Assembly (NCBI RefSeq): GCF_013393905.1
Contig: NZ_CP040272.1
Coordinates: 6,010,001-6,074,000, forward strand
Length of the DNA: 64,000 bases
DNA from: Nostoc sp. C052
GTDB taxonomy: Bacteria > Cyanobacteriota > Cyanobacteriia > Cyanobacteriales > Nostocaceae
Reading direction: 5' to 3'
The translations under genes and the position numbers were made by a program. The number at the start of each line of letters is the position of its first letter. Within the stretch, counting starts at the first letter, position 1. The notes under the pieces are model-generated. The model was given only the letters and a program-made list of their open reading frames with translations. It did no database searches and was not told the origin of the DNA. Below are positions 34,463 through 41,361 of the stretch, in pieces.

Positions 34463-35092
34463 TTAACATAATGCGCTCACCGCAGGTAATTCATCAGCAA
34501 AACTTTCTCGTTTTTCAAATTGCAATGGGCCAGCAGTTGATCCCCATATTTGCTGATGGGTTTCAATATCCATACCTTTATCTAGACTTAGCCAAGTATT
34601 CTCGGTTACTTCTACTTCGCTGATTAGATATGTCTGGCATCCATTACGCTTAATCAGACATTGATTGCCTGGTTCTACACTACCTCGAAACATTTCACCT
34701 TCTCGTTGGAAAACCATTGAACAGTGATAACGCCGTTCGATGCTTTCTGGGGTGATGGTTTTGAGGATATCTAATTCACGAGCAGCGCCCGCATAGAGTA
34801 TAGGATCTTTTAAGCTGTAATTTTCGATATAAATGCGATCGCCGCAATTAACTAGTTTATGTACTCCCTGGCGATAGGGTGTCCATAAATCGTGATCGTA
34901 AGCTTGTTCCGAATAAAAACCGATGGCAGAAAAAAATTCAACAGGTAAAGGACGAAAATAAATGTGAATGTGGGCGTAAAGTTGCGAATTTGCAAAAGAT
35001 TGCTTGTAGTTGCTAAAATCTCCTGCCATCCAACAGGCTAAGGTGAGCAAATCGCTGGCGTTGGTGCTAGATTCTCTGGGCGCTATAGTCAC
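34463..35092 (-). CDS. cpeT: CpeT, CpcT/CpeT-family bilin lyase or chaperone
   Basis: 209 residues if started at the GTG at 35092, which has GGAG 9 bases upstream; the in-frame TTG at 35113 lacks a ribosome site. The CpcT/CpeT family is a beta-barrel that handles phycobilins on beta-subunits of phycoerythrin and phycocyanin. Recognisable segments are DLLTLACWMAGDFSNYKQSF, LYAHIHIYFRPLPVEFFSAI, GFYSEQAYDHDLWTPYRQGV and YHCSMVFQREGEMFRGSVEP. It sits between cpeS and cpeR as in Fremyella. Its start region is one of three copies of a repeated leader (see findings). Confidence 0.92.
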   Translation of the reverse strand: MTIAPRESSTNASDLLTLACWMAGDFSNYKQSFANSQLYAHIHIYFRPLPVEFFSAIGFYSEQAYDHDLWTPYRQGVHKLVNCGDRIYIENYSLKDPILYAGAARELDILKTITPESIERRYHCSMVFQREGEMFRGSVEPGNQCLIKRNGCQTYLISEVEVTENTWLSLDKGMDIETHQQIWGSTAGPLQFEKRESFADELPAVSALC

Positions 35093-35184
35093 GTCGCTTC
35101 GCTCCAAATTCAAAATTCACGTATTACAATCTCCATAAATAAATTTAGGAGCTTGTATCCTTTTATGTTTTAACCTGATATTTG

Positions 35185-35721
35185 CTAACTGGTTGAACTT
35201 GACAAAGAGCGAATCTCTGAAGAAAAGGAAGCTGTTGTCACACCTTTACCATCACTGGTTTTAATCATCGCTACCCGAAATCGGAGATTTGGGTTAGCAA
35301 ACCAAATTCGCTCCTCAGCAGCAGCAAGTTCATACTCTGTTAGTAGGGTAAAAACACCATCGTCACTCAAATGATACTTAGCCACTGCGGGAATCGTTTC
35401 GGCGTATCCCTTGTCTCGTAGTAGTTTGCCTCTAGAAGGATTTTCGATATCGGGAATTGGCACTAGCACAGTAGTACCAGAGATTGGTTTATCATCCCAG
35501 TCTGACTCACCTTCCCAAGTCATCCGAAAGGGGTGGGTGATACTGGCGGGGTCAGTGCCATACAATTGACAGATTGCTATTACTGACGGATCATCGGTGG
35601 ATAGAGACTCAATGTCAATGTTAGACAGCACTTCTTCAAAATGGGCGAATGCTAAATGATGACCGCTACGCTGCGATCGCCATCGTCCAATTGAAAGTTC
35701 AAAGAATTCAGTAATTTCCAT
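35185..35721 (-). CDS. cpeS: CpeS, CpcS/CpeS-family bilin lyase
   Basis: 178 residues from the ATG at 35721 (MEITEFFELSIGRWRSQRSG, the family's usual start). The lipocalin-like CpcS/CpeS fold attaches phycoerythrobilin to Cys-82-type sites. Family marks are RSQRSGHHLAFAHFEEV, RMTWEGESDWDDKPISGTTV, GKLLRDKGYAETIPAVAKYH, LTEYELAAAEERIWFANPNL and TASFSSEIR. It lies between a phycoerythrin-type linker and cpeT, as in the Fremyella cpeCDESTR operon, which is why I name it cpeS rather than cpcS or cpcU. Confidence 0.9.
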   Translation of the reverse strand: MEITEFFELSIGRWRSQRSGHHLAFAHFEEVLSNIDIESLSTDDPSVIAICQLYGTDPASITHPFRMTWEGESDWDDKPISGTTVLVPIPDIENPSRGKLLRDKGYAETIPAVAKYHLSDDGVFTLLTEYELAAAEERIWFANPNLRFRVAMIKTSDGKGVTTASFSSEIRSLSSSTS

Positions 35722-35897
35722 TAGAAAAGTTATCTTAAAAAGTAGCTTAAAATTCAAGAGATATCTTGGCTAAAAAGTTATTCTCCTAGTCTATATACTA
35801 GCTTTCTCGATCACAACTGCATTTAGGAGTGCTGAGTGCTGAGTGCTGAGTTCCGAGTTATTATTCTCCCCCCAGTCCCCAGTCCCCAGTCCTCTAT

Positions 35898-36656
35898 TTA
35901 AGCAACTTCAGTGATACTGATAATTTTGCCGCCTGTCCGATGAATGTTTTGCACTTGTCCAGATAGCTGATTGTAGTTAACTACATATTCCAGCTTGCCT
36001 AGACGGGTAGGGAGATTCGCTGAACCTTTGACTGCCTTAATCAGGAAACGTTTGCTGGTGCTGTTTACACTAGAACCAGCAGCGGGAGCCTTGATGGATG
36101 TGGGTAGATTTGAACCAACATCGCTGATCAGTTTAGCTTTGCGATCGCTGTCGCTGCTAGCTACTCCTCTCAGTAAGGCAAAGGTGCGGTTAAAGGTAAC
36201 ATTCTTAATTCCGATTTGGGAGCTAGTGCTACGAACATAAGGAACAATATTCTCGCCGAAATTCTTCTGATACTCTTCGCTATCGATATAGGATTCGATC
36301 TCAGCATCATAGCCCTGTTCATTGTAGATGCGGACGTGTTCGGAAATTTCTGCCTGATCAGCAGGAGGACGGCCTAGTAAGTGTTTGAAATTCAGTTCAA
36401 TGAACCGATACTGAGAAGAAGAACTGAAAAACAGGGATTGATAAAGCTCTGATTTGGCAACGATGTTAACGAATTCACGGACGCTGATTTTGCGATCGCG
36501 CAATTGCGATTCTGCTGTGGCTAGTCGCTCACTTTCCAACAAGTGAGCATTGCCCAAAACCTGTTTATAAACTGCCCGAATCAGTGTTTGTAATTCACTT
36601 TCGCTGGTGTTCGGACGCAGTTCAACATTAGGTGAATCAATTGCCCAAAGTGACAT
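35898..36656 (-). CDS. Phycoerythrin-associated rod linker (CpeC/D/E type)
   Basis: 252 residues. N-terminal PBS-linker domain (TLIRAVYKQVLGNAHLLESE, ISVREFVNIVAKSELYQSLF, FIELNFKHLLGRPPADQAEI, SYIDSEEYQKNFGENIVPYV) and a C-terminal CpcD-like domain (RFLIKAVKGSANLPTRLG, then IHRTGGKIISITEVA). AGGAGA sits 8 bases before the ATG at 36656. It heads the gene order linker-cpeS-cpeT-cpeR. In Fremyella the linker next to cpeS is CpeE, so CpeE is the best guess by position, but the linker type cannot be fixed without an alignment. Upstream cpe linkers and cpeBA are not in this window. Confidence 0.88.
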   Translation of the reverse strand: MSLWAIDSPNVELRPNTSESELQTLIRAVYKQVLGNAHLLESERLATAESQLRDRKISVREFVNIVAKSELYQSLFFSSSSQYRFIELNFKHLLGRPPADQAEISEHVRIYNEQGYDAEIESYIDSEEYQKNFGENIVPYVRSTSSQIGIKNVTFNRTFALLRGVASSDSDRKAKLISDVGSNLPTSIKAPAAGSSVNSTSKRFLIKAVKGSANLPTRLGKLEYVVNYNQLSGQVQNIHRTGGKIISITEVA

Positions 36657-36827
36657 TAAATTATCTCCTGAAAAACGCTAATTAAATTTCCGAGCATCCT
36701 ACCCCTTAGAGAGGTGGAATTTCCCTTCAGTTGTCAGTTATTTTTGCTACTGACTAGCTTTTGTAAAACTTTAGTTTGTAAAAATGCGTTAAATATCTTC
36801 GTATATGACAACTGACGGCGGAATTCA

Positions 36828-36944
36828 TCAAACCTCAAATAGTCTTACCAATTCCCATTTCCATAGAGAAATTCGACCACAATCAATAGAATCAGTATCT
36901 TCAAACAGAGTGATTTCTAACCGTGATGCTGGTCTGAAAGCCAT
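36828..36944 (-). CDS. Possible 38-residue peptide in the cpe leader
   Basis: The frame starts at an ATG (36944) with a good ribosome site, GGGAGAT 8 bases upstream, and encodes MAFRPASRLEITLFEDTDSI, DCGRISLWKWELVRLFEV. The stop is 171 bases upstream of the linker gene start at 36656, on the same strand. The composition is protein-like (acidic, aromatic, no low complexity). It could be a small protein or a leader peptide of the cpe operon, or a chance frame. I know of no homologue. Confidence 0.45.
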   Translation of the reverse strand: MAFRPASRLEITLFEDTDSIDCGRISLWKWELVRLFEV

Positions 36945-37194
36945 TTAAACTATCTCCCAGTTAACAACTAAATTTTATGAGAAGGATGTTCAGAAAATGT
37001 AAAAAAAACTTTATATCATTCTGACAAAGGGGAAGCCATAAAGACTTTAAACCCTTATTAGTCTTGATGATTTTTAGTTTTTGCATTGTTTGACTTTATA
37101 TATTCTGATACGATGATGAAGCTATATTTGTTAAAAATTATTAAGTTAAATAATACTTTACTTTAGAAAAATTTCATCTTTTTTTAGTATTTGA

Positions 37195-37283
37195 TTGGGG
37201 ACTGGGGGAGAAGCAAGGGAGCAGGGAGAAGAATTTTCCCCTCCGCCCCCCGCACCCTGCCTCTTTTCAATGCCCAATGCCCT
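37195..37283 (+). repeat. 'aagcaagggagcagggag' repeat, copy 1
   Basis: This block (ggggactgggggagaagcaa, ggagcagggagaag, then ccgccccccgcaccctgcctctttcaatgcc-like sequence) recurs at 40263-40364. It is a purine/pyrimidine switch that can fold back on itself. The rest of 36657-37364 carries the promoter region of the cpe genes and that of the HEAT-repeat gene. Confidence 0.65.
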
Positions 37284-37364
37284 TGGTTCAATCTTCTGAG
37301 AATGCGATCGCCATTTGGTGGCATCTGTAAAATAAAGTAAAGAATAGCTGTAGTAAATGCACCT

Positions 37365-38027
37365 ATGGAAATCCATCAAATCCAAGCTGAACTGAAGAAC
37401 CCAGATTTTCAATATCGTCTGAAGGCGATCGCGGCCCTCGATAATTATGAATCAGAAGTTGCAGTTCCTCTGCTCACGAGTAAACTTCATGACTCAGAAT
37501 TTTTGGTGCGTTCTTTTGTGGCCAGGGGTTTGGGTAATCAACAATCAGCAGAATCTTTTGCGGCTTTGATGCAAATTATGAAATTTGACGATACCCCCAA
37601 CGTGCGAGCAGAGGCGGCAAATTCTTTATCGTTATTTGGCAGAGTCGCAGTTTCTCATCTAGTTTTAGCATTTTATCAGGATGACCACTGGCTAGTGCGG
37701 CGGAGCATTTTGGCTGCGATCGCTGAAATGGATTGCCCTGAAGAACTATTTGATATCTGCATTCAAGGTTTAAAAGATGAAGATTTTACCGCTCAAGAAT
37801 CTTCTGTGGATGCACTCGGCTTATTAGCTAATTCTAGCCAACATACTGCGGCATTATCCCAAATACTAACGTTAGTGAATGATGAATCTTGGCGGATGCG
37901 CGTGCGAGTTAGCTATGCCCTCAAACGATTTGACGAGCCGGAAGCAAAAGCAGCCCTGAACCAACTCCGACAGGATGAGGATCACCGAGTTGTCGGCGCT
38001 GCTTTAGAGGACTTGTTGCCAAATTGA
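37365..38027 (+). CDS. HEAT-repeat protein, bilin lyase/NblB-like superfamily
   Basis: 220 residues in about six HEAT repeats, for example RLKAIAALDNYESEVAVPLL, VRSFVARGLGNQQSAESFAA, VRAEAANSLSLFGRVAVSHL, VRRSILAAIAEMDCPEELFD and QESSVDALGLLANSSQHTAA. These repeats are shared by the E/F-type bilin lyases (CpcE/F, CpeY/Z), by NblB and by IaiH. Its place among phycoerythrin genes favours a role in bilin attachment or phycobiliprotein handling. I cannot assign it to a particular member: its N-terminus (MEIHQIQAELKN) does not match the ones I remember for CpeZ or NblB. It is divergent from the cpe operon. Confidence 0.82.
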   Translation: MEIHQIQAELKNPDFQYRLKAIAALDNYESEVAVPLLTSKLHDSEFLVRSFVARGLGNQQSAESFAALMQIMKFDDTPNVRAEAANSLSLFGRVAVSHLVLAFYQDDHWLVRRSILAAIAEMDCPEELFDICIQGLKDEDFTAQESSVDALGLLANSSQHTAALSQILTLVNDESWRMRVRVSYALKRFDEPEAKAALNQLRQDEDHRVVGAALEDLLPN

Positions 38028-38050
38028 AGGGGGCAGGAGGCAGGAGGCAT

Positions 38051-38137
38051 CAGATAATCCCAAAACACTTGTATAGACGGCGATTTATCGCGTCTCGAAA
38101 ACCTAAAATTGTTGCCAGTAGCCCTTAACCCAAGCGT
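38051..38137 (+). repeat. Dispersed 88-bp repeat, copy 2
   Basis: Nearly the same sequence as 5961-6048, in the same orientation, immediately after the HEAT-repeat gene. Only about five positions differ over 87 bases, which suggests recent spread. Confidence 0.75.
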
Positions 38138-38185
38138 TGGGTAGTTTTCCTCTTGCCTTTCTTGATAAAACTTGATTTGAATAAT

Positions 38186-38275
38186 AGACATCTCCGAAAA
38201 TGAATGTAGAGACGTAGCAGTGCTACGTCTCTACAAGGATTCTGGATAACGCATATTTAATTTCTGGAGATGTCT
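38186..38275. mobile_element. 90-bp MITE-like element, complete copy
   Basis: Perfect terminal inverted repeats AGACATCTCC (38186-38195) and GGAGATGTCT (38266-38275), extended to 11 bp by a T and an A that give a TA at each end. The centre is a nearly perfect palindrome with 14-bp arms, GTAGAGACGTAGCA and TGCTACGTCTCTAC, around one base. A second, inverted copy is at 56411-56491. TA at the ends would fit a Tc1/IS630-type origin. Confidence 0.75.
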
Positions 38276-38431
38276 AATGTAAATATATGAATCTACCTTA
38301 AATTTGACAAAAATATCCGGTTAATCTGCCAAAATCTGGAATAAAAGATCAACTTTTTCGAGATGAGGAGGCATTTGTGACCGAAAACGACTTATGAGAC
38401 AGAGCAACTAAATTTATTTATGGGGATCATT

Positions 38432-38473
38432 AATTTTGAATTTTGAATTTTGAATTCGGAGCGAAGCGACGTG
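38432..38473 (+). promoter_or_regulatory. Repeated leader with ribosome site and GTG start (copy at 38471)
   Basis: An AT-rich run of 'attttga' units (38432-38456) leads to CGGAGCGAAGCGAC and then GTG at 38471. The same sequence, within a few bases, precedes cpeT (35090-35119, minus) and pebB (41328-41361). GGAG is a ribosome-binding core 9-10 bases before each GTG. Confidence 0.75.
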
Positions 38474-38671
38474 ACTGATATACAAACTGGTCAAATGACT
38501 TGGCGACTACCAGGTTCCTCAGAATGCGCCTTACATTTGCGGCATAATGCTTCAGAACCTTGGCGATCGTATAAAGAATTTCCACAATATGTTCTACCCG
38601 ATCCGCCTGGCTTTTCCGAAGGATACGCTACATTTTTAGCGCTCCTGAAAAAAAACTGGCAGCCTTTCTAA
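38471..38671 (+). CDS. 66-residue protein of unknown function in the phycoerythrin region
   Basis: Starts at the GTG at 38471, as part of the repeated leader: MTDIQTGQMTWRLPGSSECA, LHLRHNASEPWRSYKEFPQY, VLPDPPGFSEGYATFLALL, then KKNWQPF. The sequence is compact and aromatic with no repeats. I do not know a family. It lies between a HEAT-repeat protein and a pentapeptide protein on the plus strand, near pebA and pebB, and its leader is shared with cpeT and pebB; this makes a phycobilisome-related role a fair guess. Confidence 0.6.
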   Translation: MTDIQTGQMTWRLPGSSECALHLRHNASEPWRSYKEFPQYVLPDPPGFSEGYATFLALLKKNWQPF

Positions 38672-38738
38672 AAAGTGCTGAGTGCCTAAAAGTCGACTCA
38701 GGACTCGGAACTCAGCACTCTCTAGGTACTCAGTTTGC

Positions 38739-39563
38739 TCAAGTACTCAAACTCTCACGAGTTGTTTTGCGGGTGTAAGCGTTCCAAACGTCGAGTTCTG
38801 AATATGGACGGCTGGACAGCATGGCTCTAGTTGCTTCTGTCAGTCCTTGGGCAAGAGTAAAATCTGCTCCAGCGATACTTTGAAGATGCTCCATCTCTGC
38901 ATCACTGAGGTCAGTTGCTCGCAGGTCTGTATCTCGCAAATCGGCTCCAGTCAATCGAGCATTTCGCAAACAAGCCCCTGTCAAATAAGCTTTCGTCAGG
39001 TCAGCCCCACTCAGAGAGGCATCTTGCAAATTAGCTTCTGTCAAGTCAGCACCACTCAGATAGGCTCCACGCAGATTAGCACCTTGTAAATCTGCATTTC
39101 TTAAAGAAGCTGTATTCAGAAAAGCACCATTGAGATTAGCACCCGGCCCTACCGCTCCAGAAGCTTTGTAATTATATTCTGGGGGCCATTTCGTTTGTGA
39201 ATCATAACGCGCTACTTGGAGTTTGGCTCCCTCCAAATTTGCGCCACTGAGATTTGCTTGTTGAAGATCGGCACGGTTTAAATAGGCTCCCTGCAAATCA
39301 GCCCCACTTAAATCGGCTCCTCGCAGATTTGCACCTCGCAAATCTGCCCGACTCAAATCGGCATGACTCAAAACCAACCCACTGAGGTCGGCTCCTAATA
39401 GCTTGGCTTTACTCAAGTTAGCTTTTTGTAAATCGACTTCTCTTAGGTTGAATTGGTACAAATCGACCCAATCCACAGCGATTCCGGCTTTGAGGGCTGT
39501 TAAGATTTCTGGAGTTGGACTGGGGCGAACGCTAGTAATAAGTTGAATTTCACTATTTGTCAT
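38739..39563 (-). CDS. Cytoplasmic pentapeptide-repeat protein
   Basis: 274 residues, no signal peptide. A 45-residue helical start (ILTALKAGIAVDWVDLYQFN) precedes about 30 pentapeptide repeats (LSGLVLSHADLSRADLRGAN and onward), interrupted once around residue 125 by a loop (YDSQTKWPPEYNYKASGAVG), and a C-terminal helical segment ending NAYTRKTTRESLST. Pentapeptide proteins fold as a four-sided beta-helix; some cyanobacterial ones have been linked to membrane or photosystem organisation but no function follows from the sequence. It runs opposite to its neighbours. Confidence 0.85.
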   Translation of the reverse strand: MTNSEIQLITSVRPSPTPEILTALKAGIAVDWVDLYQFNLREVDLQKANLSKAKLLGADLSGLVLSHADLSRADLRGANLRGADLSGADLQGAYLNRADLQQANLSGANLEGAKLQVARYDSQTKWPPEYNYKASGAVGPGANLNGAFLNTASLRNADLQGANLRGAYLSGADLTEANLQDASLSGADLTKAYLTGACLRNARLTGADLRDTDLRATDLSDAEMEHLQSIAGADFTLAQGLTEATRAMLSSRPYSELDVWNAYTRKTTRESLST

Positions 39564-39679
39564 CAGCTGATTAAAATATAACTTTTGGAGTTATTCTACA
39601 CTTTAGCTAAATCGCGACTTCATCTCATCACTCAGTATTTAATAACGCCAAAATTTGATAAAACGAGGTTTCAAAACAG

Positions 39680-40258
39680 ATGCATATAATACCGCCCTTG
39701 GCAATGATCGAATTCTTCCGTAAAAGTGAGGGTACATGGTTTACGGAACGTTCCGTTCATCATTTTGACTCGGCGGCAGATGAGTCAGGGGAATCGAATT
39801 TGATTATTAAAGTCCTAGAAAAGGATGATCCAAAAGTCCAAGAAGTTTGTATAGCCCAAGGGATAGACCCTACGAAAGCAACAGGCGGTGCTAGCTTTTC
39901 ATGGCAGGCTAATCTGGATACCAGGCTCCCAAATACTGATAATGCCGCCATTTTGGTTGATGTTCCCGACGAAACCAGGCGTTTTGGAAAACTGATCCGC
40001 AACCAGGGCTATGTTGAGAGCATCCCGGTTGTGAGTCGGTATCGGTTTGCTGATGATGGAGTGCTGACCATTGATACTGACTATGACAATAATCAAGGTC
40101 AGGAACGTTGTTGGTTTGTTACGGATGATTTTCGTGTCAGGGTCAGTACAGTACGAATGATGAACGGAGTCAACTTGATGACTTATTGTTCTGAACGTCG
40201 TTGTATTTCCCAAGAAGCCTTGGAGCAAATGATCGGTCGCAATCATACTAGGCGTTAG
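39680..40258 (+). CDS. Second CpcS/CpeS-family bilin lyase
   Basis: 192 residues (184 if the ATG at 39704, giving MIEFFRKSEGTWFTERSVHH, is used; that form matches the family start better). Family marks: TERSVHHFDSA, GASFSWQANLDTR, AAILVDVPDETRRFGKLIRN, YRFADDGVLTIDTDYDNNQG, CWFVTDDFRVRVSTVRMMNG, TYCSERRC. It should attach a bilin to a conserved Cys of a phycobiliprotein. It differs clearly from the first CpeS at 35185-35721, and its place upstream of pebAB suggests a CpeU- or CpcS-like lyase that works with phycoerythrobilin. Confidence 0.85.
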   Translation: MHIIPPLAMIEFFRKSEGTWFTERSVHHFDSAADESGESNLIIKVLEKDDPKVQEVCIAQGIDPTKATGGASFSWQANLDTRLPNTDNAAILVDVPDETRRFGKLIRNQGYVESIPVVSRYRFADDGVLTIDTDYDNNQGQERCWFVTDDFRVRVSTVRMMNGVNLMTYCSERRCISQEALEQMIGRNHTRR

Positions 40259-40262
40259 GGGG

Positions 40263-40364
40263 GAGTGGGGACTGGAGAAGAAGCAAGGGAGCAGGGAGCA
40301 AGGGAGAAGAGTTTTCTCCTTTGCCCCCCCCGCCCCTCTGCCTCTTTTCAATCCCCAATGCCCC
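40263..40364 (+). repeat. 'aagcaagggagcagggag' repeat, copy 2
   Basis: Same family as 37195-37283, here just after the second CpeS-type lyase. It ends 'cctctttcaatccccaatgcccc'-like. Confidence 0.65.
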
Positions 40365-40452
40365 ATTAAGGAATGTTGCTTTGTTTCTCATAAATGAGAC
40401 GTGCATGATTGCCATAACTTATTTTCATGCAAGGGTTAACAAATCATGCTCC

Positions 40453-41187
40453 ATGTATAAGCCTTTCCTGGAATTTTTAGAAAAAGAGCTATTTCAGCGG
40501 TTTGATTTACAAAGTAGGGTTATTCCCCCTGGTTTGGAATTCAAAGTTAGCGATCGCGGCAGAAACCCAGCAACTATCCGCAGTTGGTGTTACCAATCTC
40601 AAGAGTTGCGGAAAATTCGCTATACCTATATTGATGCCGGGGAGAGTGCCCAAATTTTTAACAGCGTAGTTTATCCCAGTCATAACTACGATCTACCTCT
40701 GTTAGGGATTGATTTTTTATCCTTTGGTAAAGTTAAAAACCTGATTGTGCTTGATTTTCAGCCTTTGTTTCAGGATGAAGATTATCAAAACAAATATATC
40801 GTTCCGCTAAAATCTCTCCACGATAAATACCCAGATTTGGCGCAAAACTTAGAAATGAAGTTTTACGATGCCAACCAGTATTTTTCTAAGTACCTATTGT
40901 TTGCTAAAACAGACCCGGAAACAGTGGCAACGCGAGTCTTTGAAGCTTTTCAAGATTATTTAAACTTGTATTGGCAAATGCTAGCAGATGCCCAACCGCT
41001 CCAAGATCCAGAAGATATTCAGCGGATTGTCAAAGCCCAAAAAGACTATGACCAATATAGTGCAGACCGCGATCCTGCATCTGGTTTGTTTAGCAGCTAC
41101 TTTGGCCATGAATGGGCAGAGCGCTTTCTCCATGAATTCTTATTTGAAGATGCTGTTCCTTTAGCGGTTGCTGCCGGCAAAAGATGA
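40453..41187 (+). CDS. pebA: 15,16-dihydrobiliverdin:ferredoxin oxidoreductase PebA
   Basis: 244 residues from the ATG at 40453 (MYKPFLEFLEKELFQRFDLQ). It is a ferredoxin-dependent bilin reductase that reduces biliverdin IX-alpha to 15,16-dihydrobiliverdin, the first step to phycoerythrobilin. PebA-type stretches are RSWCYQSQELRKIRYTYIDA, NSVVYPSHNYDLPLLGIDFL, LIVLDFQPLFQDEDYQNKY, FYDANQYFSKYLLFAKTD and YSADRDPASGLFSSYFGHEW. The conserved aspartate of the family is in the YDLPLLGIDFLSFG segment. It is followed after 171 bases by pebB. Confidence 0.95.
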   Translation: MYKPFLEFLEKELFQRFDLQSRVIPPGLEFKVSDRGRNPATIRSWCYQSQELRKIRYTYIDAGESAQIFNSVVYPSHNYDLPLLGIDFLSFGKVKNLIVLDFQPLFQDEDYQNKYIVPLKSLHDKYPDLAQNLEMKFYDANQYFSKYLLFAKTDPETVATRVFEAFQDYLNLYWQMLADAQPLQDPEDIQRIVKAQKDYDQYSADRDPASGLFSSYFGHEWAERFLHEFLFEDAVPLAVAAGKR

Positions 41188-41235
41188 CTATTGTTGGGTA
41201 TTGGGAAAGAAGAGGCAGAACGCAGAAGTTCTTTA

Positions 41236-41340
41236 ATTTTGAATTTTGTTAGCGCAGCGTAAAGCCTTCGGCATGGCTTCGCTTAGAGCGAGTCTGCGTT
41301 CGCTTTTAGCGTCTCGTAGAGAGCGTCATTTTGAATTTTG
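41236..41340. repeat. Insertion of a dispersed repeat in the pebA-pebB gap
   Basis: ATTTTGAATTTTG occurs at 41236-41248 and 41328-41340. The 79 bases between them are the dispersed repeat with tctcgtagaga (41311-41321) and gcttcgcttagagcg, found elsewhere in the window. The direct repeats at both ends look like a duplicated target, or the edges of homologous pairing. Confidence 0.65.
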
Positions 41341-41361
41341 AATTGGAGCGAAGCGACTGTG
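41328..41361 (+). promoter_or_regulatory. Repeated leader with ribosome site and GTG start (copy at pebB)
   Basis: 'attttgaattttgaattgg' then AGCGAAGCGACT and GTG at 41359. Matches the leaders of cpeT and of the 38471 gene. Here one extra base lies between GGAG and GTG. Confidence 0.75.

Noticed and set aside
37158..37412. Open frame of 84 codons on the minus strand
   Set aside because: Its protein is translated repeat (GAGGGGENSS) and it overlaps the 5' end of the HEAT-repeat gene.
37365..38027. Naming the HEAT-repeat gene cpeZ, cpeF or nblB
   Set aside because: The fold is shared by all of these and the N-terminus matches none that I recall, so the specific role stays open.
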